Shown here piece after piece: positions 1 through 6,376 of a DNA stretch of 12,621 bases. The stretch is from Thioalkalivibrio sp. GTDB taxonomy: Bacteria > Pseudomonadota > Gammaproteobacteria > SpSt-1174. Position 1 is the stretch's first letter; every line of letters begins with the position of its first letter. Position numbers and translations under genes: made by a program. The stretch lies in the NCBI GenBank assembly GCA_011046015.1, contig DSBO01000218.1, positions 1-12,621 on the forward strand, in the 5' to 3' direction. Below the pieces are notes generated by a model that did no database searches, was not told the origin of the DNA, and saw nothing but the letters and a program-made list of their open reading frames with translations.

Positions 1-66
1 CTTGCGACTTGCGACTTGCGACTTGCGACTTGCGACTTGCGACTTGCGACTTGCGACTTGCAACTT
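1..66. repeat. Heptanucleotide tandem repeat (CTTGCGA)n
   Basis: Eight perfect head-to-tail copies of CTTGCGA occupy 1-56. A ninth copy with one G-to-A change (CTTGCAA, 57-63) and the first three bases of a tenth follow. The array starts at the window edge, so its true length is unknown. Its right end touches the stop codon of the RES toxin gene (66-68 on the plus strand), so it lies immediately downstream of the toxin-antitoxin transcript. Because 7 is not a multiple of 3, the array keeps a frame open across repeats and creates a spurious plus-strand reading frame; it is not coding. Such arrays can vary in copy number by slippage. Confidence 0.95.
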
Positions 67-815
67 CACACCGCCGGCTGTGGCAACTGCCCCTCGACCT
101 CGAACACCGCCTGCGCAAACACCTGCGTCGCGCGCGTCGGCGGGTGGAGGAAGGTGACGGTCTCGGCGGTGAGTTCGCAGAGCCATTCCTGGCGTTCGCG
201 CGGGCGGCGGCCGTAGAGGCCGACGGGTTCGAAGAGGGCGACGTTGTCGCCGCCTTCGGGGTCGCGGGCCGAGGGGTATTCGAAGGCGATCACGCCGGCC
301 ATGCGCATGGCGCTGCCCAGGGCCTGGGTGGCGCTGTAGTCGGCGGGGTCGGCGAGCGTGGCGCGGAAGCGTTCGCAGGGGGGCTGCTGCAGTTGCAGCC
401 CCTGCTTCGTGGCGTAGCCGGCGCGGAACAGCGTGTGGCGGGTGTTGACGGGTCCCGGCGGCGGCTCGGCCATGCCGGCGCGGAAGACGAAGCGGTAATA
501 GGCGCATTCGGCCAGCGCCGTGGCCGGCGCCAGCGCGCCATAGAGCAGCGAGGGCTCGTAGGCCCGGCCGAAGCGCGAACCGTGGCGCAGCGGCGGGTAG
601 CGAAACGGCGTCATCAGCAGGTAGTCGAGGTGTTCGCTACCGGGGCGCGGCGCGGGCTTCACGCCCTCCAGCATCTCTTCCAGCAGGCCCTGCTCGGCCA
701 GGTTGTCCACCAGGCGCGCGGTGGCGACCTGCTCCTGGCTCTCGACGATGCGCCAGAGGTCGCCCCGGATGGGGTGGATCGCGTCCTTCAGCCCGCAGGC
801 CGCCCACAGCTCCAC
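66..815 (-). CDS. RES-domain toxin of a RES-Xre toxin-antitoxin system
   Basis: A 249-residue protein of the RES family. Characterised family members are toxins that degrade cellular NAD+ and arrest growth until neutralised by the cognate Xre/ParS-type antitoxin. The three residues that name the family are recognisable: Arg in RFGRAYEP (R81 or R84), Glu103 in TALAECAYYRF, and Ser182 in the EYPSARDP segment, followed by the usual NVALFEP strand. The length is normal for the longer RES proteins, which carry an N-terminal extension (here about residues 1-75). The start is GTG at 813-815, three bases after the antitoxin stop codon, with a weak AAGG ribosome-binding site inside the antitoxin gene's 3' end. 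This implies translational coupling and co-transcription. All three signature residues are present, so an active toxin is plausible. Activity is inferred from the family. Confidence 0.9.
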   Translation of the reverse strand: MELWAACGLKDAIHPIRGDLWRIVESQEQVATARLVDNLAEQGLLEEMLEGVKPAPRPGSEHLDYLLMTPFRYPPLRHGSRFGRAYEPSLLYGALAPATALAECAYYRFVFRAGMAEPPPGPVNTRHTLFRAGYATKQGLQLQQPPCERFRATLADPADYSATQALGSAMRMAGVIAFEYPSARDPEGGDNVALFEPVGLYGRRPRERQEWLCELTAETVTFLHPPTRATQVFAQAVFEVEGQLPQPAV

Positions 816-818
816 GCC

Positions 819-1178
819 TCAGACCTTGCCGCGGATCGCGTCCAGGTAGCCGGCCACCCGTACCAGCCCTTCCACCGTCTGCACCTGCGCGGCCGGCACG
901 CCGCCGGTGTGGTGGTTGTGCGTGTGCATCCAGTGGCGCATCTGCGCCTCGTTCCCGCCCATCAGGGCGTAGAGGCTGCGGTAGCAGCGGATCAGCAGCA
1001 GCGCGAGCTCGCCGCTCTTGCTCGCGGGGTCGAGCTGGCCGCGGCTGAACACCGATCGGTCCTTCCCCACCGCCCGGCCGAGGTCGGCCTGGCTCAGCCC
1101 CAGCGCCTGGCCGGCGTTGAGCAGGGCCCGGGTGAGCAAGGCGCGGGGATCGGCCTTGGGAAGGGTAGCGGTGGGCAT
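819..1178 (-). CDS. Xre/MbcA/ParS-type antitoxin (DUF2384)
   Basis: A 119-residue antitoxin for the adjacent RES toxin. Residues about 20-48 form an Xre-like helix-turn-helix (LGLSQADLGRAVGKDRSVFSR). Residues about 64-119 form the C-terminal toxin-binding ParS/MbcA (DUF2384) domain, with the typical LYALMGGNEAQMRHWMHTHN segment and the closing QTVEGLVRVAGYLDAIRGK. In this family the C-terminal tail is thought to plug the toxin active site, while the HTH binds the operon promoter. The ATG at 1176-1178 is preceded by a strong AGGAGA ribosome-binding site about 7 bases upstream, much stronger than that of the toxin gene. This fits the need for excess antitoxin. The gene is first in a two-gene unit with the toxin. 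Autoregulation is inferred from the family and from the dyad just upstream. Confidence 0.9.
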   Translation of the reverse strand: MPTATLPKADPRALLTRALLNAGQALGLSQADLGRAVGKDRSVFSRGQLDPASKSGELALLLIRCYRSLYALMGGNEAQMRHWMHTHNHHTGGVPAAQVQTVEGLVRVAGYLDAIRGKV

Positions 1179-1203
1179 GGGCGTCTCTCCTGTGTATATG
1201 CCT

Positions 1204-1240
1204 CATTCTAGTTAAGAAATGTTGCGTTTGCCACAGAATG
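1204..1240 (-). promoter_or_regulatory. Promoter and candidate operator of the toxin-antitoxin operon
   Basis: On the minus strand a sigma70-like pair is visible: GTGGCA (plus 1229-1234) and TAGAAT (plus 1205-1210, 5 of 6 matches to TATAAT) with an 18-bp spacer. This places the transcript start about 20 bases before the antitoxin ATG. The hexamer CATTCT (1204-1209) and its exact inverted complement AGAATG (1235-1240) flank the promoter, centre to centre about 31 bp apart, close to three helical turns. One half-site overlaps the -10 box and the other lies just upstream of the -35. That is a suitable arrangement for repression by a dimeric Xre antitoxin. Both promoter and operator are predictions from sequence alone. 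Confidence 0.5.
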
Positions 1241-1515
1241 ACCCAGGACGCGCGGCGGTGGGGCGCGCATGGCAGCCCCTCCATCGTCATTCCGGCGCAG
1301 GCTGGAAGCCAGAGCGGCGGGCACGACGCTGACTTGCGAGCGTGTCCGCGCAGGATTGCCTCGGCCGGGCCCTGGTGGGTGCCGGGTACCGGATCAAGCC
1401 CGACACAGTCGCCGAGCCAGGATGGCGGCAGCGGGGAGACAGGTCCGGTGGTGCGGGTGCTCAGCCATGGCGGCCTCGGGGGGCGCGACGTTCGCCGCGC
1501 CTGCCGTGCGGCCGA
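1241..1515. other. Non-coding stretch between the antitoxin promoter and the kinase-nuclease gene
   Basis: No convincing gene is seen here. Plus-strand open frames across it have arginine/glycine/proline-rich products without family resemblance and are attributed to GC content. The region holds a degenerate dispersed repeat (listed separately) and a GC-only inverted repeat at 1482-1501, downstream of the kinase-nuclease gene on the minus strand. That inverted repeat is not followed by a T-run, so it is not called a terminator. Confidence 0.6.
1285..1408. repeat. Degenerate dispersed palindromic repeat (REP-like)
   Basis: The left part, CGTCATTCCGGCGCAGGCTGG continuing to AAGCCAG (1285-1312), matches the widespread bacterial intergenic repeat of the type GTCATTCC-GGCG-n-GCCGG-AATCCAG. 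A second, poorer arm at about 1372-1408 (CTGGTGGGTGCCGGGTACC then GGATCAAGCCCGACAC) resembles the reverse-oriented partner of the same repeat class (CTGGGT...CCGGATCAAG...CCGG). The two arms bracket about 60 bases of unrecognised sequence. The element is decayed: mismatches break the stem of the left arm, where GCGCAGGC replaces a perfect complement. The identification rests on remembered consensus sequences, not on a second copy inside the window. Confidence 0.5.
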
Positions 1516-3480
1516 CTACGATACGGGCGGCGAGGATTCGGCTTCGCCGAGGCCGGGCGGGACGACGACGGCGCCGCAGCTGGCGGCGATTTCGGCGTAG
1601 ACGGCGGCGGGGTGGGTTTCGTAGCGATGGGAGAAGTGAAAGGGCACGAGCCGGGCCACGCCGGCGGCCTCGGCGATCTCGCCGCAGGCGCGGGTGGTGA
1701 GGTGGGCGGTGCGCTGCGCCTGGGCGGCATCCTGCTCGCGGAAGGTGGCCTCGCAGAAGAGGGTGTGGGCGCTGCGGGCGAGCGTGGTGAGGCGGGCGCG
1801 GTTGTCCGGGGTATCGGCGAAGTCGGTGGCGTAGACCAGGCGCTTGCCGGGACTGACCAGCAGCAGTTCGTCGGCGAGCGCGGCGGTGGTCTCGCGGCGG
1901 CCGTCCGGCAGCGCGACCGGCGCCGCGCCCTGCCCGGCCTGGTACTGGCGCTTGAGGACGCCGAGCCAGGGGCCGGGTTCGAGGCCGCGTGCGGCGAGGC
2001 GGTCCTTGCGCACGTTGAGCTGGGCGGCGGGCTCGAAGGCGTAGGCAAGCACGTCGGTGTGGCCGTGGTCGAGGACGATGGCGCGCACGGCAAAGCCCGG
2101 CTCGCGTCGCAGGATGCCGTCGGGCGCGGCCGCCTCGCCCAGCGGCTCGCAGCCGCGCTGACCGGCCCGGATGCGATAACGTCGGACGACCCCGCCGTGC
2201 AGCTCGCCGACCTCGAACACCGGGCCGCGATCCTCGATGCGGCCCCAGAGAATGCCCCGGGTGAGCCCCTCGATGTTGTCGGCCAGGCCCGGCGGCCCGT
2301 ACATCCGGCAGACCGGGTACACGCCGATGCGCGAGCGCAGCAGCCAGAGGAAGCCCGCGATGTGGTCGATGTGGGTGTGGGTGATAAAGATGTCGCTGAC
2401 CTGGTGCGCGATGCGGGCCGAAAGCCGCGCGCCCTCGCCCAGATCGAACAGCAGGCTGCGGGCCTGGTGACGCAGGCGCGCGTGCAGCAGCGGGTCGCCG
2501 AACACGCCGTTGACCAGGTGCACCCCGAGCATGCCGACCCGGCCGACCACCCGCGGGCCGCCCGCCTCGGCGCCGGCCTGCGCGGGCGGGACGAGGTCGC
2601 CCGGCGGCAGGTAGCCGAGTGGCTCCGAGAGAAAGGGCGCGGCCGTGCCGAGCTGGCCATCGGCCCCGCGCTCGGCGTCGCGCACCAGCAGGGCACTGCC
2701 CGGCCCGGCACCGGCCGGCAGGCGCAGGGTCAGGCAGCCCGCTTCCAGGGCCAGCGCCTCGCCCATGGCGACGGTACGCGGCCCGTCTAGCAGCGCGACC
2801 TGTCGCCCGACCCAGGCGGCGGGCACGTCGACGGGTGGCGGCGTGCCGAGCAGCGGCAGGTCGTCGAGGATCACCCGGCTCTCCGCCGCCGCCCCGAGGT
2901 AGTGGTCCCACAGTGCGGTGCGCGCCCGCGCCCGGGACTTCTTGCCGGGGCGCTGCGCCTCGGCGGCGGCCTGCACCACCGTGACCGGGACGGGCAGCGC
3001 GGCCAGCTCCTGCGCCAGCGGCAGGGGCCGGTCTGCGCGCGTGAGCGCCAGCACCCGGTCGATGCCGGCCGCCTGCACGAGCGCGGGCAGCAGCTCGGCG
3101 CCGGCGATGCCGCGCACCACGCCCGGGCCGTCGACCAGCAGGACGCCATCGCCCGCCTGCTGCGCCAGGCGCGTGACCGCGGCGATCAGCGGCAGGCGGA
3201 AACGCCCGGCGTCCAGGCTGCAGAGCGCCTCGATCCCCTCCACCGCCCAGTCGCCGCCCTCCCGGCGCGCGAGGCTCACCGCCCCCGGCACGCCAAAGCG
3301 CGGCGAGCCCGGGTCGCCCCCGAGACAGCGGCAGGGCTGCCCGAGCTCGCGCGCCAGGACGTCGATCAGGGTGGTCTTGCCCACGCCGGGCGGGCCGGTG
3401 AGCAACACGCGGCGCGCCCCCTCCCGCAGGATGCGGGCGATGGCCTCGGGATCGGTGGCGTGCAGTGGCATGGGCGTCAT
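1516..3480 (-). CDS. Clp1/Grc3-like polynucleotide kinase fused to an RNase Z-like MBL-fold nuclease
   Basis: A 654-residue two-module protein. Residues about 15-255 resemble Clp1/Grc3 RNA 5'-kinases: Walker A GPPGVGKTT (29-37), GGDPGSPRFGVPGAVSL (54-70) in place of the D-x-G-Q...PG motif, LLVDGPGVVRG (114-124) in place of the T-x-G motif, an Arg/Lys-rich lid ending RARARTALWDHYL (183-195), and a beta-rich tail from about 223. Residues about 310-645 are an RNase Z-like metallo-beta-lactamase domain: LLFDLGEG (343-350), the metal site HTHIDH (368-373), YGPPG (394-398), DHGHTD (471-476), EPGPWLGVLKR (501-511) like the RNase Z substrate arm, ATDFADT (551-557), CEATF (576-580), HLT (593-595) and HFSHRY (615-620). 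All usual metal ligands appear present. The N-terminal strand of this domain reads LVNGVFGDP, not the LGTGA of canonical tRNase Z, as in the proteobacterial RNase Z-like subfamily. The kinase Gln and Thr positions read Ser and Gly, so 5'-kinase activity is uncertain. ATG 3480 is the most upstream supportable start; ATG 3471 is the alternative. A longer frame continuing into capA is an antisense artefact. Confidence 0.85.
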   Translation of the reverse strand: MTPMPLHATDPEAIARILREGARRVLLTGPPGVGKTTLIDVLARELGQPCRCLGGDPGSPRFGVPGAVSLARREGGDWAVEGIEALCSLDAGRFRLPLIAAVTRLAQQAGDGVLLVDGPGVVRGIAGAELLPALVQAAGIDRVLALTRADRPLPLAQELAALPVPVTVVQAAAEAQRPGKKSRARARTALWDHYLGAAAESRVILDDLPLLGTPPPVDVPAAWVGRQVALLDGPRTVAMGEALALEAGCLTLRLPAGAGPGSALLVRDAERGADGQLGTAAPFLSEPLGYLPPGDLVPPAQAGAEAGGPRVVGRVGMLGVHLVNGVFGDPLLHARLRHQARSLLFDLGEGARLSARIAHQVSDIFITHTHIDHIAGFLWLLRSRIGVYPVCRMYGPPGLADNIEGLTRGILWGRIEDRGPVFEVGELHGGVVRRYRIRAGQRGCEPLGEAAAPDGILRREPGFAVRAIVLDHGHTDVLAYAFEPAAQLNVRKDRLAARGLEPGPWLGVLKRQYQAGQGAAPVALPDGRRETTAALADELLLVSPGKRLVYATDFADTPDNRARLTTLARSAHTLFCEATFREQDAAQAQRTAHLTTRACGEIAEAAGVARLVPFHFSHRYETHPAAVYAEIAASCGAVVVPPGLGEAESSPPVS

Positions 3481-3515
3481 ATCCAGATCATGGATCGCGG
3501 CGCCCGATTTGAAAA
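3481..3515 (-). promoter_or_regulatory. Candidate promoter of the kinase-nuclease gene, possibly leaderless
   Basis: On the minus strand TTTTCA (plus 3510-3515) and CATGAT (plus 3487-3492) are separated by exactly 17 bp and each match 4 of 6 consensus bases. The predicted transcript start falls at or within a few bases of the ATG at 3480, and no Shine-Dalgarno sequence is visible before either ATG 3480 or ATG 3471. The message may therefore be leaderless. The promoter lies in the 78-bp gap to the divergent CapA-family gene. The match is weak and could be chance. Confidence 0.3.
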
Positions 3516-3558
3516 CCCGTGGCCCGGGATCGGCCGGCCAGCTGCTAAGCTCGGGTGA

Positions 3559-4797
3559 GTGGATACACGCGACCGACGCGCCTTTCTCACCTGCTGGGGT
3601 GCGGCAACGCTGGCCGCATTCGCGGCCCCGGCGGGGGCGAACCCGTTCACCGCGCACAAGGCCAGTCCCATGCAAGGCACAGCCGACCCTGCCCGCCCGA
3701 TCACGCTGTTCCTCTGCGGCGACGTGATGACCGGTCGTGGCATCGATCAGGTTCTGCCCCATTCCAATGACCCCGTCCTGTTCGAGCCCTACGCGCGCTC
3801 GGCCCGGGATTACGTGACCCTGGCCGAGAAGGCCAACGGCCCCATCCCCGCTCCGGTGGATTTCGAGTACATCTGGGGCGACGCGCTGGCCGAACTCGCG
3901 CGCGTGCGACCCGACCTGCGCATCGTCAACCTCGAGACGGCGGTGACCACCAGCGACGACCGCGCCCACAAGGGCATTCACTACCGCATGCACCCGGCCA
4001 ATGTGCCGGTGCTCACCACCGCCGGCATCGACTGCGCGGTGCTCGCCAACAACCACGTGCTCGACTGGGGTCGCGCCGGCCTGGCCGAGACGCTGGCCAC
4101 CCTCGCCGACGTGGACCTGGCCACCGCCGGGGCCGGCCCCGACCTCGCGGCCGCCACCGCCCCCGCGGTGTTGCCGCTGGGCAGGAACCGCCGGGTGCTG
4201 GTGCACGCCCTCGGACACGAATCCAGCGGCATCCCGCGCGGCTGGGCCGCCACGCCGGAGCGCTCCGGCGTGGCGCTGCTCGACGACCTCTCCCCCGCCG
4301 CGGCGCTGGAGGTGGCCGCCCACCTGCGCGAGGTCCGGCGGCCGGGCGATATCGTGGTCGCCTCGCTGCACTGGGGCGGCAACTGGGGCCATCACATCCC
4401 CGCCGAGCAGCGAGCCTGCGCCCGGGCGCTGATCGACGCGGCCGGGGTGGACATCGTGCACGGACATTCCTCGCATCACGTGAAGGGCATCGAGGTGTAC
4501 CGGGACCGGCTGATCCTCTACGGCTGCGGCGACTTCATCAGCGACTACGAGGGCATTAGCGGCTACGAGACGTTTCGCGACGACCTGGGCCTGATGTACT
4601 TCGTGACCGTGGACCCCGCCAGCGGCGCGTTGTGCCAACTCGAGATGACACCGACCCGGGTAAAGCGCTTTCGCCTGCGCCGCGCCACGCCGGCCGAATC
4701 ACGCTGGCTGGAGGCCGTGCTCAACCGCGAGGGCGAGGCGCTCGGCACCCGCGTCACGCATGACGACGACGGGCGGCTGACGCTGCACTGGGACTGA
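3559..4797 (+). CDS. CapA-family protein (poly-gamma-glutamate synthesis/metallophosphatase-like), Tat-exported
   Basis: A 412-residue CapA/PgsA-type protein with a calcineurin-like metallophosphatase fold. In Bacillus, CapA takes part in making or anchoring the poly-gamma-glutamate capsule; in most proteobacteria the substrate is unknown. Characteristic segments in order are FLCGDVMTGRGID (51-63), EYIWGDAL (103-110), RIVNLETAVT (121-130), HYRMHPANVP (141-150), VLANNHVLDWG (161-171), SLHWGGNWGHHIP (269-281), VHGHSSHHVKG (300-310) and LYGCGDFI (320-327). These supply the expected Asp/Asn/His metal-site residues. The N-terminus DRRAFL (5-10) plus a hydrophobic stretch ending near APAGANP looks like a twin-arginine signal, implying export after folding. 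The GTG at 3559 follows an in-frame TGA directly, so it is the most upstream start possible; its ribosome-binding site is poor. No cap biosynthetic partners are adjacent, so a capsule role is not supported by context. Confidence 0.88.
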   Translation: MDTRDRRAFLTCWGAATLAAFAAPAGANPFTAHKASPMQGTADPARPITLFLCGDVMTGRGIDQVLPHSNDPVLFEPYARSARDYVTLAEKANGPIPAPVDFEYIWGDALAELARVRPDLRIVNLETAVTTSDDRAHKGIHYRMHPANVPVLTTAGIDCAVLANNHVLDWGRAGLAETLATLADVDLATAGAGPDLAAATAPAVLPLGRNRRVLVHALGHESSGIPRGWAATPERSGVALLDDLSPAAALEVAAHLREVRRPGDIVVASLHWGGNWGHHIPAEQRACARALIDAAGVDIVHGHSSHHVKGIEVYRDRLILYGCGDFISDYEGISGYETFRDDLGLMYFVTVDPASGALCQLEMTPTRVKRFRLRRATPAESRWLEAVLNREGEALGTRVTHDDDGRLTLHWD

Positions 4798-4842
4798 AGG
4801 GGGACAGTCCGGTTCGGTGCCGTCGTTGATCGCGACTTTCGT

Positions 4843-4874
4843 CGCTCCTGCTCATGCCCTTCGGGGTGCGAGCG
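4843..4874 (+). other. UUCG-loop hairpin downstream of the CapA-family gene
   Basis: CCC-TTCG-GGG (4857-4866) forms a stable UUCG tetraloop hairpin, extended by two wobble pairs. An outer CGCTC (4843-4847) / GAGCG (4870-4874) pairing encloses it across an asymmetric internal loop. It lies 45 bases after the CapA-family stop codon and about 80 bases before the next start. There is no T-run, so intrinsic termination is doubtful. It may instead be a 3'-end stabilising structure or part of a dispersed repeat. Confidence 0.35.
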
Positions 4875-4951
4875 GCGATGGGTACGGATGGGCCCGCCGC
4901 GAGCGTCTAGACTGTCAGGCATGTCGCTTCGGCGATCTGGAGGGCCTGACG

Positions 4952-5773
4952 ATGCCTGATCGGTATGCTTTCGCGGGTATCGGTATCGCCGTCATTCTTG
5001 GGTGTCTTGTCGCGATGTCATCAGAGGCGAGTGCACAAACCACGGGGCAGCCCCATCACGGCCTGCTGCTGCAGGTGGTGTACAACAACGTGCCCTACCG
5101 CGAGGACCTCACCACCGGCTGGGGGTTTGCCTGCCTGATCGAGGGACTGGACGATACGGTGCTGTTCGATACGGGTAGTGATGGCGAGATCCTGCTCTCG
5201 AACATGGAGCGGGTCGGCGTGGATGCGGGCGACGTCGACGTGGTGGTGCTCTCCCATATCCACGGAGACCACACGGGTGGTCTCGATGCCTTTCTCGCGC
5301 GCCGGGGTGGTGTCACGGTGTTCGTACCGGCCTCCTTTCCCGCGGCGTTCGGGCAGCGGGTGGTGGAGCACGGGGCGCGGATGGTCTCCGTCTCCGGCCC
5401 GCGGCTACTGGTCGAGCGGGTGCACTCCACCGGCGAGATGGGGCACGCCACCAGGGAGCAGGCCCTGATCGTGGAGACGGCACGGGGGCTGGTGGTGATG
5501 ACCGGCTGTGCGCATCCCGACGTGGCGGACATGGCCGAGCGGGCGAAGGACTACCTCGACCAGGACATTCATCTGCTGATGGGCGGCTTTCACCTGGGCG
5601 GCCGCAGCGATGCCGAGATCCGCGCCATCATCGCACGCCTGAAGGCCCTGGGGGTGGAATGGGTGGCCCCGAGCCACTGCACGGGCGAACGAGTGATGTC
5701 GCTGTTTCGCGAGGCCTGGGGCGAGCACTACATCGAGGGCGGCCTGGGCGCGCGCATCGAGGTGCCCGAGTAA
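4952..5773 (+). CDS. Exported MBL-fold metallo-hydrolase (COG1237-like)
   Basis: A 273-residue metallo-beta-lactamase-fold protein. Visible motifs are LFDTGSDGEILLSNMERVGV (71-90), the metal site SHIHGDHTGGL (101-111), MTGCAHPDVADMAERAK (183-199), the LMGGFHLGG strand (209-217) and APSHCTGE (239-246). This pattern matches the family related to the archaeal 7,8-dihydropterin-6-yl-methyl-aminobenzene-5'-phosphate synthase group, in which the real substrate is seldom known. The N-terminus is a Sec-type signal (hydrophobic about 6-21, likely cleavage after ASA at 26-28), so the enzyme should act in the periplasm. Cys18 sits in ILGC, a poor lipobox, so lipoprotein status is possible but not favoured. 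ATG 4952 is chosen because TGGAGGG lies 7 bases upstream and the protein then starts with the signal peptide. The frame stays open to 4817, but that extension is not supported. It is unrelated to the MBL domain of the kinase fusion beyond fold. Confidence 0.85.
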   Translation: MPDRYAFAGIGIAVILGCLVAMSSEASAQTTGQPHHGLLLQVVYNNVPYREDLTTGWGFACLIEGLDDTVLFDTGSDGEILLSNMERVGVDAGDVDVVVLSHIHGDHTGGLDAFLARRGGVTVFVPASFPAAFGQRVVEHGARMVSVSGPRLLVERVHSTGEMGHATREQALIVETARGLVVMTGCAHPDVADMAERAKDYLDQDIHLLMGGFHLGGRSDAEIRAIIARLKALGVEWVAPSHCTGERVMSLFREAWGEHYIEGGLGARIEVPE

Positions 5774-5935
5774 CCGGCAGCGAAGACGGCCCGGCGCGCA
5801 CCGGACTTGCCCACGTGCCACACAGACACGCGCTCATGACGGGCCGCGCAGGCTGTGGTATGGCTATCATGGTCAGCGTGCCGTGCCCGCGCGCAGCACC
5901 GCATCACCCGACCCGGCCACCGAGAGAGGCTAATC

Positions 5936-6376
5936 ATGCACATCGACCGCGAGCGGCTTGGGCGCAATTTTCGCAAGACCCTGCGCACCTTCATCCACGT
6001 GCTGCCCGTGATCATCGGCATGCTGCTGCTCACCAGCCTGGCGGTGACACTGTTTCCGGAGCAGATCGCGGGCGGACTCTTCGGCAATGGGGAGTTGATC
6101 GACACCCTCACCGCCGCGGTCATCGGCAGCATCGCCGCAGGGCATCCGCTGGCGAGCTACCTGCTCGGCGGCGAGTTGCTGGGCGGCGGGGTCGGGCTGG
6201 TGGCCGTCAGTGCCCTGATGGTGACCTGGGTGACGGTGGGGATGGTGCAACTGCCGGCGGAGGCGATGCTGCTTGGCGCCCGTTTTGCCGTGTGGCGCAA
6301 CCTCATCAACTTTGTCGCGGCGATCGGCGTGGCCTTTTCCACGGTTTACACGCTTCGCGCGTTGGGGCTTGCCTGA
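5936..6376 (+). CDS. Half-size permease, N-terminal half (ArsP_1/DUF318 type)
   Basis: A 146-residue integral membrane protein resembling one half of COG0701 permeases (UPF0718/ArsP_1), which are normally about 300 residues. Some members of the family export organoarsenicals; most substrates are unknown. Hydrophobic segments are seen at about 19-40, 57-78, 84-106 and 122-140. The conserved motif AAGHPLASYLLGGELLGGG (67-85) and WVTVGMVQLPAEAMLLGARF (98-117) are typical of this split subfamily. A basic N-terminus (RERLGRNFRKTLR) suggests a cytoplasmic start. ATG 5936 has a good GAGAGAGG ribosome-binding site 6-7 bases upstream; the frame stays open to 5855 without a better start. The stop codon is followed directly by the ATG of the second half (TGAATG), so the two are translationally coupled and probably assemble as a heteromer. 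Substrate is not predictable here. Confidence 0.75.
   Translation: MHIDRERLGRNFRKTLRTFIHVLPVIIGMLLLTSLAVTLFPEQIAGGLFGNGELIDTLTAAVIGSIAAGHPLASYLLGGELLGGGVGLVAVSALMVTWVTVGMVQLPAEAMLLGARFAVWRNLINFVAAIGVAFSTVYTLRALGLA

Noticed and set aside
9..1211. Long plus-strand open frame beginning in the heptamer array
   Set aside because: It is antisense to the RES and antitoxin genes, begins with repeat-derived residues (LATCDLR) and has no family-like motifs; an effect of GC-rich codon bias.
1482..1501. GGCGCG/CGCGCC inverted repeat as terminator of the kinase-nuclease gene
   Set aside because: Six-base GC stem with an 8-base loop but no T-run on the minus strand; such stems are expected by chance at this GC content.
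1342..2790. Plus-strand 482-residue open frame
   Set aside because: Antisense shadow of the RNase Z-like domain; no recognisable motifs.
3481..4638. N-terminal extension of the kinase-nuclease frame through the CapA-family gene
   Set aside because: Antisense to a clear CapA-family gene, low-complexity Gly/Val/His-rich composition; domain homology begins only after 3480.
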